From: Deinococcus sp. Leaf326 | GTDB taxonomy: Bacteria > Deinococcota > Deinococci > Deinococcales > Deinococcaceae | DNA length: 54,989 nt | Reading direction: 5' to 3' | NCBI RefSeq assembly: GCF_001424185.1 | Contig: NZ_LMOM01000016.1 | Coordinates: 1-54,989, forward strand | Part shown: one piece after another, positions 41,168 to 48,190 of the stretch | How the letters are laid out: every line of letters starts with the position of its first letter | Position numbering within the stretch: the stretch's first letter is position 1 | The notes under the pieces: generated by a model | Database searches by the model: none | What the model saw: the letters and a program-made list of their open reading frames with translations, nothing else | Told to the model about the DNA's origin: nothing | Program-made: the position numbers and the translations under genes

Positions 41168-42508
41168 TCAAATCCCATCCTGGGCATAGGACAGATCGGC
41201 GAACATCACGAACTGGCTGTTGTAGCTCACCTTCACCGTGCCCACCGGCCCGTTGCGCTGCTTCCCGATGATGATCTCCGCGACCCCCTGGTCCGCCGTG
41301 TTCGGGTCGTAGTACTCATCGCGGTAGATGAACATCACGGTATCCGCATCCTGCTCCACCGCGCCCGATTCACGCAGGTCCGACAGCACGGGGCGGTGGT
41401 TCGGGCGCTGCTCGACCGCCCGCGAGAGCTGCGAGAGCACCACGATGGGAATGTTCAGCTCGCGCGCCAGCTTCTTCAGGTTCCGGCTGATGGCACTGAC
41501 TTCCAGCGTCCGGTTCATCCCCGATCGCCCGCTCGTGCTGTCGACCTCCACCAGCTGCAGGTAGTCCAGGAACAGCACGTCGCACTTCCCCGCCGCGTGA
41601 AGCCGCCGGGCACGCCGGGCAATCCCCGTGCCGGTCTGATCACTGCTGTCGAAGTACTCAATGGGCAGTGCCGCGAGGGCCGGTGCGGCCTTCGCCAGGC
41701 GCAGGTGGTCCCGCTCGTTCAGGGCTCCCGTGCGGACCTTCTGCATGTCCACCCGCGCGGCCGTCGCCAGCGAGCGCAAGGCGAGCTGTTTGGCGTCCAT
41801 CTCCAGGCTGCACACCACAGCCCGCTTCCCACTGCGGGCGGCGTTCTGCATCCACTGGTAACCCATCGCCGTCTTGCCCATCGCTGGGCGTGCCGCGAGC
41901 ACGTACAGCGCGCCCGGCTCCAGGCCCACGATCTCCGCGTCGAGATCCCGCAGGCCCGTGCCGATGGCCTCGACCGGCCCGCGCCCGATGATCTCCAGGG
42001 CCTGGGCGATGGCCGTCTCCTGCGAGATGGACTCGGTGGATGCGCCCTGCGGCTCCAGGGGCAGCGCGATCTGCGAGGCCAGCGTGGCGAGGTCTTCGAG
42101 CGCCAGGTCGCCCTCGGTCGCGTGCCGGATCAGGTCGGTTGCTCGGCGGATGGCCTGCCGCCGCCCAAGCAGCTCGCCCAGGGTCAGCGCGTACTGGGGC
42201 GCGTAGGCCCCGGTCGCCTCCTGTGCGGCCACGCCGGTCAGGTAGTTCATGTTCACCCACGTCGAGAAGCCCAGCTCCTCGGCGCGGCCCAGGATCAGCC
42301 CGTAGTCGTCCACGGGCTTGCCCGTGGCATGGAGGTCGGCCATCGTGTCGCGCAGGTGCCGCCCGGCCTGGCTGTGGAAGGCCTCGCTGGGGAGGGCCAG
42401 CACTTCCGGCCAGGCCAACTCCGGGTCGATGAACACGCTGGAGAGCAGGCGTTCTTCGACCCCGACGTTACTGGGCAGGGGGCGGGCAGCGGTGTCGGGC
42501 AGGCTCAC
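41168..42508 (-). CDS. dnaB: Replicative DNA helicase, DnaB type, 446 aa
   Basis: The N-terminal primase-binding domain spans 10-120 (NVGVEERLLSSVFIDPELAWP). The RecA-like motor starts near 175: Walker [23 protein letters not shown] (Walker B), arginine-rich [23 protein letters not shown] (H3) and [20 protein letters not shown] (H4). It unwinds DNA at the phage origin after loading by the initiator, whose stop overlaps its ATG by four bases. The final 177 codons are duplicated at 39123. Confidence 0.93.
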   Translation of the reverse strand: MSLPDTAARPLPSNVGVEERLLSSVFIDPELAWPEVLALPSEAFHSQAGRHLRDTMADLHATGKPVDDYGLILGRAEELGFSTWVNMNYLTGVAAQEATGAYAPQYALTLGELLGRRQAIRRATDLIRHATEGDLALEDLATLASQIALPLEPQGASTESISQETAIAQALEIIGRGPVEAIGTGLRDLDAEIVGLEPGALYVLAARPAMGKTAMGYQWMQNAARSGKRAVVCSLEMDAKQLALRSLATAARVDMQKVRTGALNERDHLRLAKAAPALAALPIEYFDSSDQTGTGIARRARRLHAAGKCDVLFLDYLQLVEVDSTSGRSGMNRTLEVSAISRNLKKLARELNIPIVVLSQLSRAVEQRPNHRPVLSDLRESGAVEQDADTVMFIYRDEYYDPNTADQGVAEIIIGKQRNGPVGTVKVSYNSQFVMFADLSYAQDGI

Positions 42509-43515
42509 AGGATCACCTCGACGTGGGCATGGAACGAGGGCGGAATGAGCGGGGTGGCGTCGCTGTCGGTGACCAGGGTGCCGTTCGGGCTGACGCTGAG
42601 GATGATCATCTCCTGCCCGCCGTAACGCACCCGCTGGTCCTCAGCGAAGGCTGGCCCGCCCTCGCCGCCGGCCGCCGCGCCGCCGGGCCGGGCGGAACTT
42701 TTGGCCTTCGCCTCGATTCCGGTCTTCATGCGTGCCTGGAGCGCAGCCTGTGGGTGAGCGAAGCTGCCCAGGGTCAGGATGTTTTCTGCTGCCTCGCGCA
42801 GCAGGTCCGCGTGCCCTTCGCGGACCCACCGGGCCCACACGGCCTGCTGCCGAGCCTGGGTGACGGGGGCGGCTTTGGCTTCACTGGTCCAGTCGTTCCA
42901 AAGATTTCCAAGATCAGCACCAACAACAACATCTTCGTCGTGAGTGCCTTCGCTCAGGCCAGCGCTGATGGTGTTGATGTTGTTACGTATAGTCTTAGAT
43001 AAGGAATAAATATCTTTTTCTTTATGGGTCGCATTTTGCGACCCCCCCTCTTCACGGGGCTCGGGGGTGGGGGTCGCAAAATGCGACGGCCCAAAACACG
43101 GCGTTTCTGCGGGGGGGTCGCATTTTGCGACGGCCTCAAACACGGTGTTTTCCTGGGGGGGGTCGCATTTTGCGACAGCGGCCGAATCGGCGTTTTCCTG
43201 GCGGCGGCGCATGGCCGGGGCGGCGTGTTTCGTGGGCCGTTCGGCCGGGCGGCCCCGGATCAGGAGGCGGGTCATGCTCACGAGCTGCATCCCGCCGGCC
43301 GTGTGCGCGTGGTCGCGGCTGATGAAGCCGTCCTCTTCCAAGTTCGCCAGCTGGCGGATCACGGTGCTCTTGTCCTTGTCGATCATCTCGGCGAGGACCT
43401 CGATGGGCGTCCGGGTCTGCCCCCGGTCGTCTGCGAGATCCGCCAACGCCAACAGGAGCAACTTGCCCTTGCCGACGCTCTGCTGCCAGGCCCAGCCGGT
43501 GGCGTAGCTGCTCAT
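42505..43515 (-). CDS. O-like replication initiator with winged-helix domain, 336 aa
   Basis: Residues 1-90 are a winged helix (SVGKGKLLLLALADLADDRG, TPIEVLAEMIDKDKSTVIRQLANLEEDGFISRD). The centre (95-165) is low complexity and encoded by the iteron array, giving VAKCDPP repeats. Residues 200-330 include a DnaB-interaction-like helical domain (ARQQAVWARWVREGHADLLREA). As in lambda O, the origin lies in the gene. ATG 43515 overlaps the stop of a 20-residue leader in ATGA. It should open the origin and load DnaB. Confidence 0.8.
   Translation of the reverse strand: MSSYATGWAWQQSVGKGKLLLLALADLADDRGQTRTPIEVLAEMIDKDKSTVIRQLANLEEDGFISRDHAHTAGGMQLVSMTRLLIRGRPAERPTKHAAPAMRRRQENADSAAVAKCDPPQENTVFEAVAKCDPPAETPCFGPSHFATPTPEPREEGGSQNATHKEKDIYSLSKTIRNNINTISAGLSEGTHDEDVVVGADLGNLWNDWTSEAKAAPVTQARQQAVWARWVREGHADLLREAAENILTLGSFAHPQAALQARMKTGIEAKAKSSARPGGAAAGGEGGPAFAEDQRVRYGGQEMIILSVSPNGTLVTDSDATPLIPPSFHAHVEVIL
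42979..43175. other. Replication origin: four phased iterons plus AT-rich stretch
   Basis: Thirteen-base near-palindromes TCGCATTTTGCGA (or the inverse, TCGCAAAATGCGA) lie at 43029-43041, 43074-43086, 43118-43130 and 43163-43175, spaced 45, 44 and 45 bp. An AT-rich stretch at 42979-43025 stands next to the first. This matches the lambda ori plan of four iterons and an unwinding element inside the initiator gene. Confidence 0.8.
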
Positions 43516-43574
43516 AGCGCCACGCTCGTCGAGAGGGCGTTCAGGGGGGTGCGGGTCAGGTTCAGGCACAGCAT
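43512..43574 (-). CDS. Leader peptide before the initiator gene, 20 aa
   Basis: ATG 43574 follows a strong GAAGGAG site. The frame (MLCLNLTRTPLNAL...) stops in ATGA, overlapping the initiator ATG, which itself has no good ribosome site. Translation of the leader therefore probably carries ribosomes into the initiator gene. A longer in-frame initiator reading upstream to 43692 is less likely. Confidence 0.5.
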   Translation of the reverse strand: MLCLNLTRTPLNALSTSVAL

Positions 43575-43597
43575 GAAGGGACTCCTTCGCGTCCCTG

Positions 43598-43752
43598 GGG
43601 TGTGCGAACCCCGTCCGGCACATTGACCGGACACGCACACCCGCGTAAAGTGTGCGTAAGGCGAACGCCTCCGCTTGGCAAAGCGGTGACAATCTCGGTA
43701 GATTCGGGTTTCTTTAGCCCCCAGACACGGTTTCGTAGACCAACTCTGGGGG
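43598..43752. promoter_or_regulatory. Palindrome-rich control region upstream of replication genes
   Basis: GGGTGTGCG (43598-43606) pairs with CGCACACCC (43634-43642), with GTCCGG/CCGGAC nested inside. CCGCTTTGCCAAGCGG-type and GGCGAACGCC dyads follow, and then CCCCCAGA (43718-43725) pairs with TCTGGGGG (43745-43752). These may regulate replication gene expression or end transcription from 43911. The 43753-43910 stretch shows nothing clear. Confidence 0.45.
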
Positions 43753-43910
43753 TTTCCCGTTGGACGGATACACGTCGGCCAGCGGAAGTACCCTGAGCAT
43801 AGCAGCCTGCATGACGTTTCGCGTTGGGGGCTGAGCGGGTCATCAGGCGGCCTGACCTACCGTGCGGGCCGCCTGCCGGAGCAGGTGGTTCAGGATGGGC
43901 GCGAGCTTGC

Positions 43911-44687
43911 TCACAGCCGGGCTTCTCGCTCTGCCTGCTGGCGTAGCTTCTTGGCCTTCTTGCCCATGTCGGCCGTCAGCGTGACGCTCTGGCCGCCGCT
44001 GGTCAGGGTGACGCTCTCCACACCCGGCAGGTCCGTCAGCTTCTCGACGAGGCTGCCTTCCGGCTCCTCTTCGTGCAGGGGGGCGGCGTCGCTCAGGGCG
44101 ATCAGGATGCGGGCGACGTAGGGTTGCCCGACTTCCAGGAGCACGCGCTGGCCTTCCAGGCTGGTCAGTTCAAGCCCGGCTTCCTTCGTGGTGTGGGAGA
44201 ACGCGCTGCGGATGGCGGACACGAACTTCAGGTCGAAGCTGAAGGTGCTCTCCTCGACCGCTGCGCCCTCGAAGGGGGCGTGCACGTCGGGCAGGGGCAC
44301 CGTGTCGGGCGCCTCGCCCTCTTCGGTGTCGTACTCGAAGGCGGGTACCCGCACGAGGCCGTCCGGGCTGAGCAGGGTGCCGGTGGCCTGCTCGAGGAGG
44401 ACGTACTTGCCCTTGACGTACTTGAACAGGGTCTTGATGTGTTCGGAGGGGTAGACGCGGTACTGGTCGCCGATCTTGGGCGGGAACAGGTCGCCCTCGC
44501 CTTCGAGCAGGGCAGGGGTGAGCATGGCGCTGTAGCCGTCGCTGGCGAACCAGTGGGGCTTGCCGTGCAGGTCGAAGAGGAACACGGCCGCGTTGCTCCA
44601 GGCCAGCTTGTCGCTGCTGTTCGTGAACTGGTACAGGGGCGGCTGGGCGGTCAGGGGCAGGCCGGTGGGGGGTTCTTTCCTGGGCAT
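43911..44687 (-). CDS. Hypothetical early phage protein, 258 aa
   Basis: ATG 44687 lies seven bases after AGGAGG. The sequence is a repeating alpha/beta pattern: LAWSNAAVFLFDLHGKPHWF, ASDGYSAMLTPALL, FDLKFVSAIRSAF, GLELTSLEGQRVLLEV, RILIALSDA. The ASDGYSAML step resembles the ATDGHRLA step of DNA sliding clamps, and the gene lies beside the replication genes, so a reduced clamp is conceivable; this is a weak visual match. The C-terminus is Lys/Arg-rich helix. Confidence 0.6.
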   Translation of the reverse strand: MPRKEPPTGLPLTAQPPLYQFTNSSDKLAWSNAAVFLFDLHGKPHWFASDGYSAMLTPALLEGEGDLFPPKIGDQYRVYPSEHIKTLFKYVKGKYVLLEQATGTLLSPDGLVRVPAFEYDTEEGEAPDTVPLPDVHAPFEGAAVEESTFSFDLKFVSAIRSAFSHTTKEAGLELTSLEGQRVLLEVGQPYVARILIALSDAAPLHEEEPEGSLVEKLTDLPGVESVTLTSGGQSVTLTADMGKKAKKLRQQAEREARL

Positions 44688-44967
44688 CGTGGGTCCTCCT
44701 GGGGGCTTCGTGTTCGAGGTCGTCGAGGTAGGTCTCTCCGGCGGGGGTGAGGGCGTACTGGTGGGCGCGGCCGGCGTGGCCGACGACCACCAGCCACCCG
44801 GCTTTGACGAGGCGGCCGAGGGCGGTGCTGCGGGCGCGGCGGCAACGGAGCCAGGGCCAGCGGGCCTGGACGCGGGCGAGGAGCTCGCCGGCGGTTTGTC
44901 CGGCGGCGCAGGCGGCGCGCAGGAGCAGGTGGGGCAGCTCGCCGGGGAGAAGGGCGACTTCGGTCAT
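44170..44967 (-). CDS. Winged-helix protein with uncertain C-terminus (first ~95 aa credible)
   Basis: Residues 1-90 (LPHLLLRAACAAGQTAGELLARV, STALGRLVKAGWLVVVGHAGRAHQYALTPAG) form a clear winged helix. Its start overlaps the preceding stop in ATGA. After residue 95 the frame runs 517 bases through the strongly supported gene at 43911-44687 in another phase, and its composition there is that of a shadow. A one-base slip or loss near 44695 probably removed the original stop, or would have joined it to the next gene. Only the N-terminal domain should be trusted. Confidence 0.45.
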   Translation of the reverse strand: MTEVALLPGELPHLLLRAACAAGQTAGELLARVQARWPWLRCRRARSTALGRLVKAGWLVVVGHAGRAHQYALTPAGETYLDDLEHEAPRRTHDAQERTPHRPAPDRPAAPVPVHEQQRQAGLEQRGRVPLRPARQAPLVRQRRLQRHAHPCPARRRGRPVPAQDRRPVPRLPLRTHQDPVQVRQGQVRPPRAGHRHPAQPGRPRAGTRLRVRHRRGRGARHGAPARRARPLRGRSGRGEHLQLRPEVRVRHPQRVLPHHEGSRA

Positions 44968-45791
44968 CTGAGGGCCTCCCCAGGGAAACGAACCTCTATG
45001 CTCTCCCCATGCGGTTGTCCGTGCCTGTGCAGGTCGTTCTGGCGTTGGTGCTGGTCGCCATTCTCATTGCTCTGGACGTCACCGTCTGGCCTCATGCCAT
45101 GAGTACGGCCATAGGACTGGCCGTCGTCGGTCAGATGATCTGGGGCTGGCGTCAGGGGAAACGCAAAGAAGTCGGACAGGTGCTGTTGCTGATGCTGTTC
45201 GCGGCCGCGCTGTTCTTCGGTGCCGACTACATCGAGTCCACGCGCACGCCCTGAGTGCTCGTCTGGGCGCGTTTCCGTCTTGCTGGTCGGCATGCAGAAA
45301 AAGGCCCGACCCGCTAGCGTGATCTCCCAGGCCTGAGCTGCGTGGCCGCTCGCGTCGGTGCGGGTGACGGCCTGAGCCTGTCCGGCGCTCGCCACGTAGG
45401 TCAGGAAGGCGGCGGCGCGCTGGGGGGTGACGGCGAGCTGCCGGGCCAGCTCGTGGGTGGTCAGGGGGCCGTAGGCGGCCAGGGGTTCGAGGACCACGGC
45501 GTTGAGGGTGGCCACGCGCGCCTTGGGCTTCATGCCCCGGCGCAAGGGCGTGCGCTGGCGGGCGAGCTCGGCGCGGCCGGCGGTCGTGACGGTGAGGTGG
45601 TCGGGGTGCAGGTAGCCCAGGAGGATGAGTTGGCGCACGACGCGGTTGTGGCGCTCAGGCGAGTAGCGGACGCCGCCGGCCGCGCACACGGCCGCGTACA
45701 GCTCGGCTTCGGTCTGGGCTTGGGCGTGTGCGGTCGCCAGGACCAGGGCGGGCAGGTCGCCGCGCTTGAGCTCTCCGGGGTGGCAGCTCAC
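44964..45791 (-). CDS. Tandem winged-helix protein, C-terminus overrun by inserted gene, 275 aa frame
   Basis: GTG 45791 overlaps the upstream stop. Residues 1-85 and 95-170 are two winged-helix units (ERHNRVVRQLILLGYLHPDHL; LTTHELARQLAVTPQRAAAFLTYV). From about 180 the frame is Gln/His/Asp-rich and is antisense to the membrane-protein gene at 45009-45254, so this tail is probably not native. The stop overlaps the next start in ATGA, which may be coincidence or a repaired junction. The winged helices suggest an early regulator. Confidence 0.5.
   Translation of the reverse strand: MSCHPGELKRGDLPALVLATAHAQAQTEAELYAAVCAAGGVRYSPERHNRVVRQLILLGYLHPDHLTVTTAGRAELARQRTPLRRGMKPKARVATLNAVVLEPLAAYGPLTTHELARQLAVTPQRAAAFLTYVASAGQAQAVTRTDASGHAAQAWEITLAGRAFFCMPTSKTETRPDEHSGRARGLDVVGTEEQRGREQHQQQHLSDFFAFPLTPAPDHLTDDGQSYGRTHGMRPDGDVQSNENGDQHQRQNDLHRHGQPHGESIEVRFPGEALR
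45009..45254 (+). CDS. Small membrane protein, leaderless cargo, 81 aa
   Basis: Three hydrophobic segments (VVLALVLVAILIALDV, TAIGLAVVGQMIWGW, VLLLMLFAAALFFGA) are joined by a basic loop, RQGKRKEVGQ. TATGCT ends six bases before the ATG, as in other cargo genes here. It lies fully opposite the tail of the winged-helix gene and is the more credible of the two readings. It might act in superinfection exclusion or as a stress membrane protein; that is a guess. Confidence 0.65.
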   Translation: MRLSVPVQVVLALVLVAILIALDVTVWPHAMSTAIGLAVVGQMIWGWRQGKRKEVGQVLLLMLFAAALFFGADYIESTRTP

Positions 45792-45925
45792 AGCGCGCCT
45801 GCCTTCAGGACGGCCTTCAGGGCGCGTTTGCCGGCGCAGGTGCGCTCGTAGGCCACGTCGCCGCCGCGCAGGGTCGAGACGAGGTGCCCGGCGCTGAGGG
45901 CGGCCAGGACACTGCCACCAGACAT
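45788..45925 (-). CDS. Very small basic protein, 45 aa
   Basis: The product (MSGGSVLAALSAGHLVSTLRGG, then ERTCAGKRALKAVLKAGAL) ends in a basic amphipathic helix. Its stop overlaps the GTG of the next gene in GTGA, supporting translation. No family is known. A longer frame upstream crosses the plus-strand gene at 45950 and is not credible. Confidence 0.45.
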   Translation of the reverse strand: MSGGSVLAALSAGHLVSTLRGGDVAYERTCAGKRALKAVLKAGAL

Positions 45926-45949
45926 GGGCGTGTTAGGAATACTGGTGTG

Positions 45950-46138
45950 TTGGACTGCGATTACCGGCAGATCGTTGCTGAAGCAGAGGCTGCTTGGGCG
46001 GCTTACCGGATGAGGGTGCAGCAGGACATCACTTGTGGGGCATTGACGCTGGCGGCAGGGGCGGCGTTGCAGAGTGAGCGGAATAAGGCGGCTTGGTTGC
46101 GCCAATATCTGGCTCAACGCCAGGTCCTGAAGTTGTAG
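45950..46138 (+). CDS. Small inserted plus-strand protein, about 62 aa
   Basis: Probable start TTG 45950 (or GTG 45947): AATACT ends six bases before the TTG. The product (LDCDYRQIVAEAEAAWAAYRMRV, LQSERNKAAWLRQYLAQRQV) is an amphipathic helical protein. It stands alone on the plus strand between two minus-strand genes, which is the cargo pattern in this window. A frame from 45884 would overlap the divergent neighbour. Confidence 0.45.
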   Translation: MDCDYRQIVAEAEAAWAAYRMRVQQDITCGALTLAAGAALQSERNKAAWLRQYLAQRQVLKL

Positions 46139-46149
46139 ACGCAGCGGCA

Positions 46150-46374
46150 TTAGCGCACCACCTGGAAGCGGTAGGCGCAGGGGGCGCCGTGGCCGGTGGG
46201 GATGGCCTGGGCGCGGCCGGTGTCGACCAGGTGCCAGAGCACGGTGCTGCCGGTCTGCCAGCGGCTGCCGCTGCGGGCGCAGGCTTCGGGGTGCGTAAGG
46301 CCGTCCGGCGTGGCCTGGAGGGCGAGGAGCACAAGCTCAGGCGTGCACTTCTTGGTGCCGTCAGCGCGAGGCAT
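46150..46374 (-). CDS. Small winged-helix-like protein, 74 aa
   Basis: From ATG 46374 (MPRADGTKKCTPELVLLALQATPDG) the product shows a compact helix-turn-helix with wing (HPEACARSGSRWQTGSTVLWHLVDTG, CAYRFQVVR). It resembles the other small winged helices of this operon (44964, 44690-44967). The longer frame to 46422 has no better start. It is probably a regulator. Confidence 0.5.
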   Translation of the reverse strand: MPRADGTKKCTPELVLLALQATPDGLTHPEACARSGSRWQTGSTVLWHLVDTGRAQAIPTGHGAPCAYRFQVVR

Positions 46375-46463
46375 CAGCGGGCCGCCTGGGGTAAGGAGGA
46401 AGGACGCGGCGAGGTCGAGCATGATGTTGCCCTCTGGGGCGGGATACTGAAGGGAGGTGAAAT

Positions 46464-46769
46464 ATGAAAGTTCAAGTTCAAGCGAAGCAGTTGCTCTACA
46501 CGGGGGAACTGGTGAATGGTGGGGAGGATGGACAACTCGGCGAAACCCTGCGTCTGGAGGCGGGGTTTAGTCGAGTGGTCGTCCTGAAGAACGCAGTAGC
46601 TGTGGGGTTGGGAGGAACACGGCGGCACACCCTGCTGGTGATTGACGGTGCCGAAGTTCTGTCCATTGGGATTCCTGACGAGGAAGCGGATTCGGCGGCC
46701 GAGGCGACAGATGCGGAGAGCAGGCGACAGGAGGCGCAACGGCGGGAGTCCAATCGGCCCCGCTCGTAA
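46464..46769 (+). CDS. Hypothetical protein, 101 aa
   Basis: A strong GGGAGGTG site precedes the ATG. The protein (KVQVQAKQLLYTGELVNGGE, LRLEAGFSRVVVLKNAVAVGLG, HTLLVIDGAEVLSIGIP) is beta-rich with an Ala/Glu/Arg tail. No family is recognised. It is divergent from the small winged-helix gene and may be cargo or a regulatory partner. Confidence 0.55.
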   Translation: MKVQVQAKQLLYTGELVNGGEDGQLGETLRLEAGFSRVVVLKNAVAVGLGGTRRHTLLVIDGAEVLSIGIPDEEADSAAEATDAESRRQEAQRRESNRPRS

Positions 46770-46796
46770 ACCTGAGCCGTGATGCGCTCCCGGAGG

Positions 46797-46919
46797 GCAT
46801 CCACTCAATGCAAAAGAGGCGATGTGGCGCTCGTGGACCTGCTGGCGCTTGTGCAGGTTCTGCGCCGACCCCATGTAGATCCGGCCGGTGCTCCGACTCT
46901 GGACCGCGTAGACCACAGC
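46797..46919 (-). pseudogene. GIY-YIG nuclease fragment
   Basis: A minus-strand frame reads VVYAVQSRSTGRIYMGSAQN and continues LHKRQQVHERHIAS, the N-terminal half of a GIY-YIG domain with both short motifs and the following Arg/His helix. The catalytic Glu half is missing and there is no ribosome site. It is probably a remnant of a homing endonuclease or similar gene. The rest of 46770-47006 shows nothing further. Confidence 0.55.
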
Positions 46920-47006
46920 GGTAGGGATACGTCTACTCCAGAGCCAAAGAGATGGAACACGGGTGGCCGGGTGAGTGGGCAGGGCCTTCTGGGCGTAGGG
47001 TGACCC

Positions 47007-47480
47007 ATGGTGACGCAGAAACCGCAAGTGATTCAGCAGCAGAGTCTCGCCCGAAAAGGTAATGCTGAGTTGACCGCTTCGTTCCTGGACAAGGACCGTT
47101 ACCGCTACAGACAGGGAGCAGCGCTGACCGTCGAGTTGCACAACAGAGGTGCGCTGGCCTTTAAGGTCCGGGGCGTCGATGTGGCCTGGAGAGACCGTGC
47201 CGGGGTGCCGCGACAGCTGCACCTGTTGTGGACGGGAGGGCTTGCCTCTGGAGAGAGATGGACCTTGCTGGACCCGCGCAGCTATGTGCAGTGGCGTGCG
47301 TTTGCCCGGCAAGGAGATGGGCATGAGTTTGGGCGTGGCCAGGTGGTCCACGACGTAACCGTGCGGTTGGATGACGGCGGACGGGTGCTCTTGCCATTTC
47401 AGGTGTGTTGGGGATTTGCGACGCCCGCACGTGAGTTTGGGTTTTTTCTGCCTGCACTGGCCGGAGTGACCCACAGGTGA
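47007..47480 (+). CDS. Hypothetical protein, 157 aa, leaderless
   Basis: TAGGGT ends five bases before the ATG. The product has a beta-sandwich pattern (NAELTASFLDKDRYRYRQGAALTVELHN, FKVRGVDVAWRDRAG, VHDVTVRLDDGGRVLLPFQVC) similar in outline to small immunoglobulin- or arrestin-like domains, with no firm match. There is no signal peptide. It is probably a separately expressed cargo gene on the plus strand. Confidence 0.55.
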   Translation: MVTQKPQVIQQQSLARKGNAELTASFLDKDRYRYRQGAALTVELHNRGALAFKVRGVDVAWRDRAGVPRQLHLLWTGGLASGERWTLLDPRSYVQWRAFARQGDGHEFGRGQVVHDVTVRLDDGGRVLLPFQVCWGFATPAREFGFFLPALAGVTHR

Positions 47481-47567
47481 CGGGACTTGGACGGGCTCAG
47501 CACCAGGAGTGGAGTTAAGGTTTGGGTTTGTCAGGTTGCCGAATAAGCGTTTCGTAAAGATTGCGGT

Positions 47568-47780
47568 ATGCAACTGAACCAGCCCGTCTTGTTCGATGCC
47601 GCCACCGCCACTGCTTGGACGGCCTACCAGGCGTTCGTCGGTCGGCTGGTCGAAACGCAGCAGGTGACGCGTGAAGTCGGCGAGCGGCTGTGCAGCGCCG
47701 TGGGGCAGGCCCGGTGGCACCGGGGCTACCAGCGGGAGCGCACTGGGGCACTGACTGCTCCCGCCCGCGTGGCTGTCTAA
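47568..47780 (+). CDS. Small hypothetical protein, 70 aa
   Basis: The product (MQLNQPVLFDAATATAWTAYQ, GRLVETQQVTREVGERLCSAVGQ) is mainly helical with a basic C-terminus (RWHRGYQRERTG). No family is recognised. There is no good ribosome site, and a TAAAGAT sequence shortly upstream may serve as a -10 box for a leaderless message. The gene is followed at 55 bases by another small gene, probably in the same transcript. Confidence 0.5.
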   Translation: MQLNQPVLFDAATATAWTAYQAFVGRLVETQQVTREVGERLCSAVGQARWHRGYQRERTGALTAPARVAV

Positions 47781-47834
47781 GGGGCACCCCGGCACCTTGC
47801 GAGGGGCGAAAACGCCCTGCAGGAGACAAACGCC

Positions 47835-48083
47835 ATGACGCAGATCGCGAGCCACTACACCCCACTGAGCACCGCAGCGCCCAACCTGCACCTGGAATCG
47901 ACAGCCATGGAGATGCTGCTTCTGCGGCTGCGGCTCGGGCTGGCGTCCAAAGAACCCCGCAGCCTCTCCCTGCTGGGGCTGCGCCAGCTGCTGGCGGGGT
48001 TCGGGGACAGTTCGATGCCGCAGACTGAGTTCGACGACCTGGAACGCTGGGTCGAGTACCAGTTCAGCGATCTGGTGGACTGA
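47835..48083 (+). CDS. Small hypothetical protein, 82 aa
   Basis: An AGGAG site lies about nine bases before the ATG. The protein is helical (LESTAMEMLLLRLRLGLASK, SLLGLRQLLAGFGDS, EFDDLERWVEYQFSDLVD) and acidic at the end. It is not recognised. It follows the 70-aa gene on the plus strand and converges with the minus-strand operon ending at 48191. The gap 48084-48190 shows nothing I can name. Confidence 0.55.
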   Translation: MTQIASHYTPLSTAAPNLHLESTAMEMLLLRLRLGLASKEPRSLSLLGLRQLLAGFGDSSMPQTEFDDLERWVEYQFSDLVD

Positions 48084-48190
48084 AGGACGCCATCCCCGGA
48101 ACTCGGAGAGTGACCGCAGTTCCGCACAGGTGGACAGCAGGCGGGCGGCGGAGCGGCCGGGCGTGAGATGTTTGCTTTGGGCGGCCGGCA

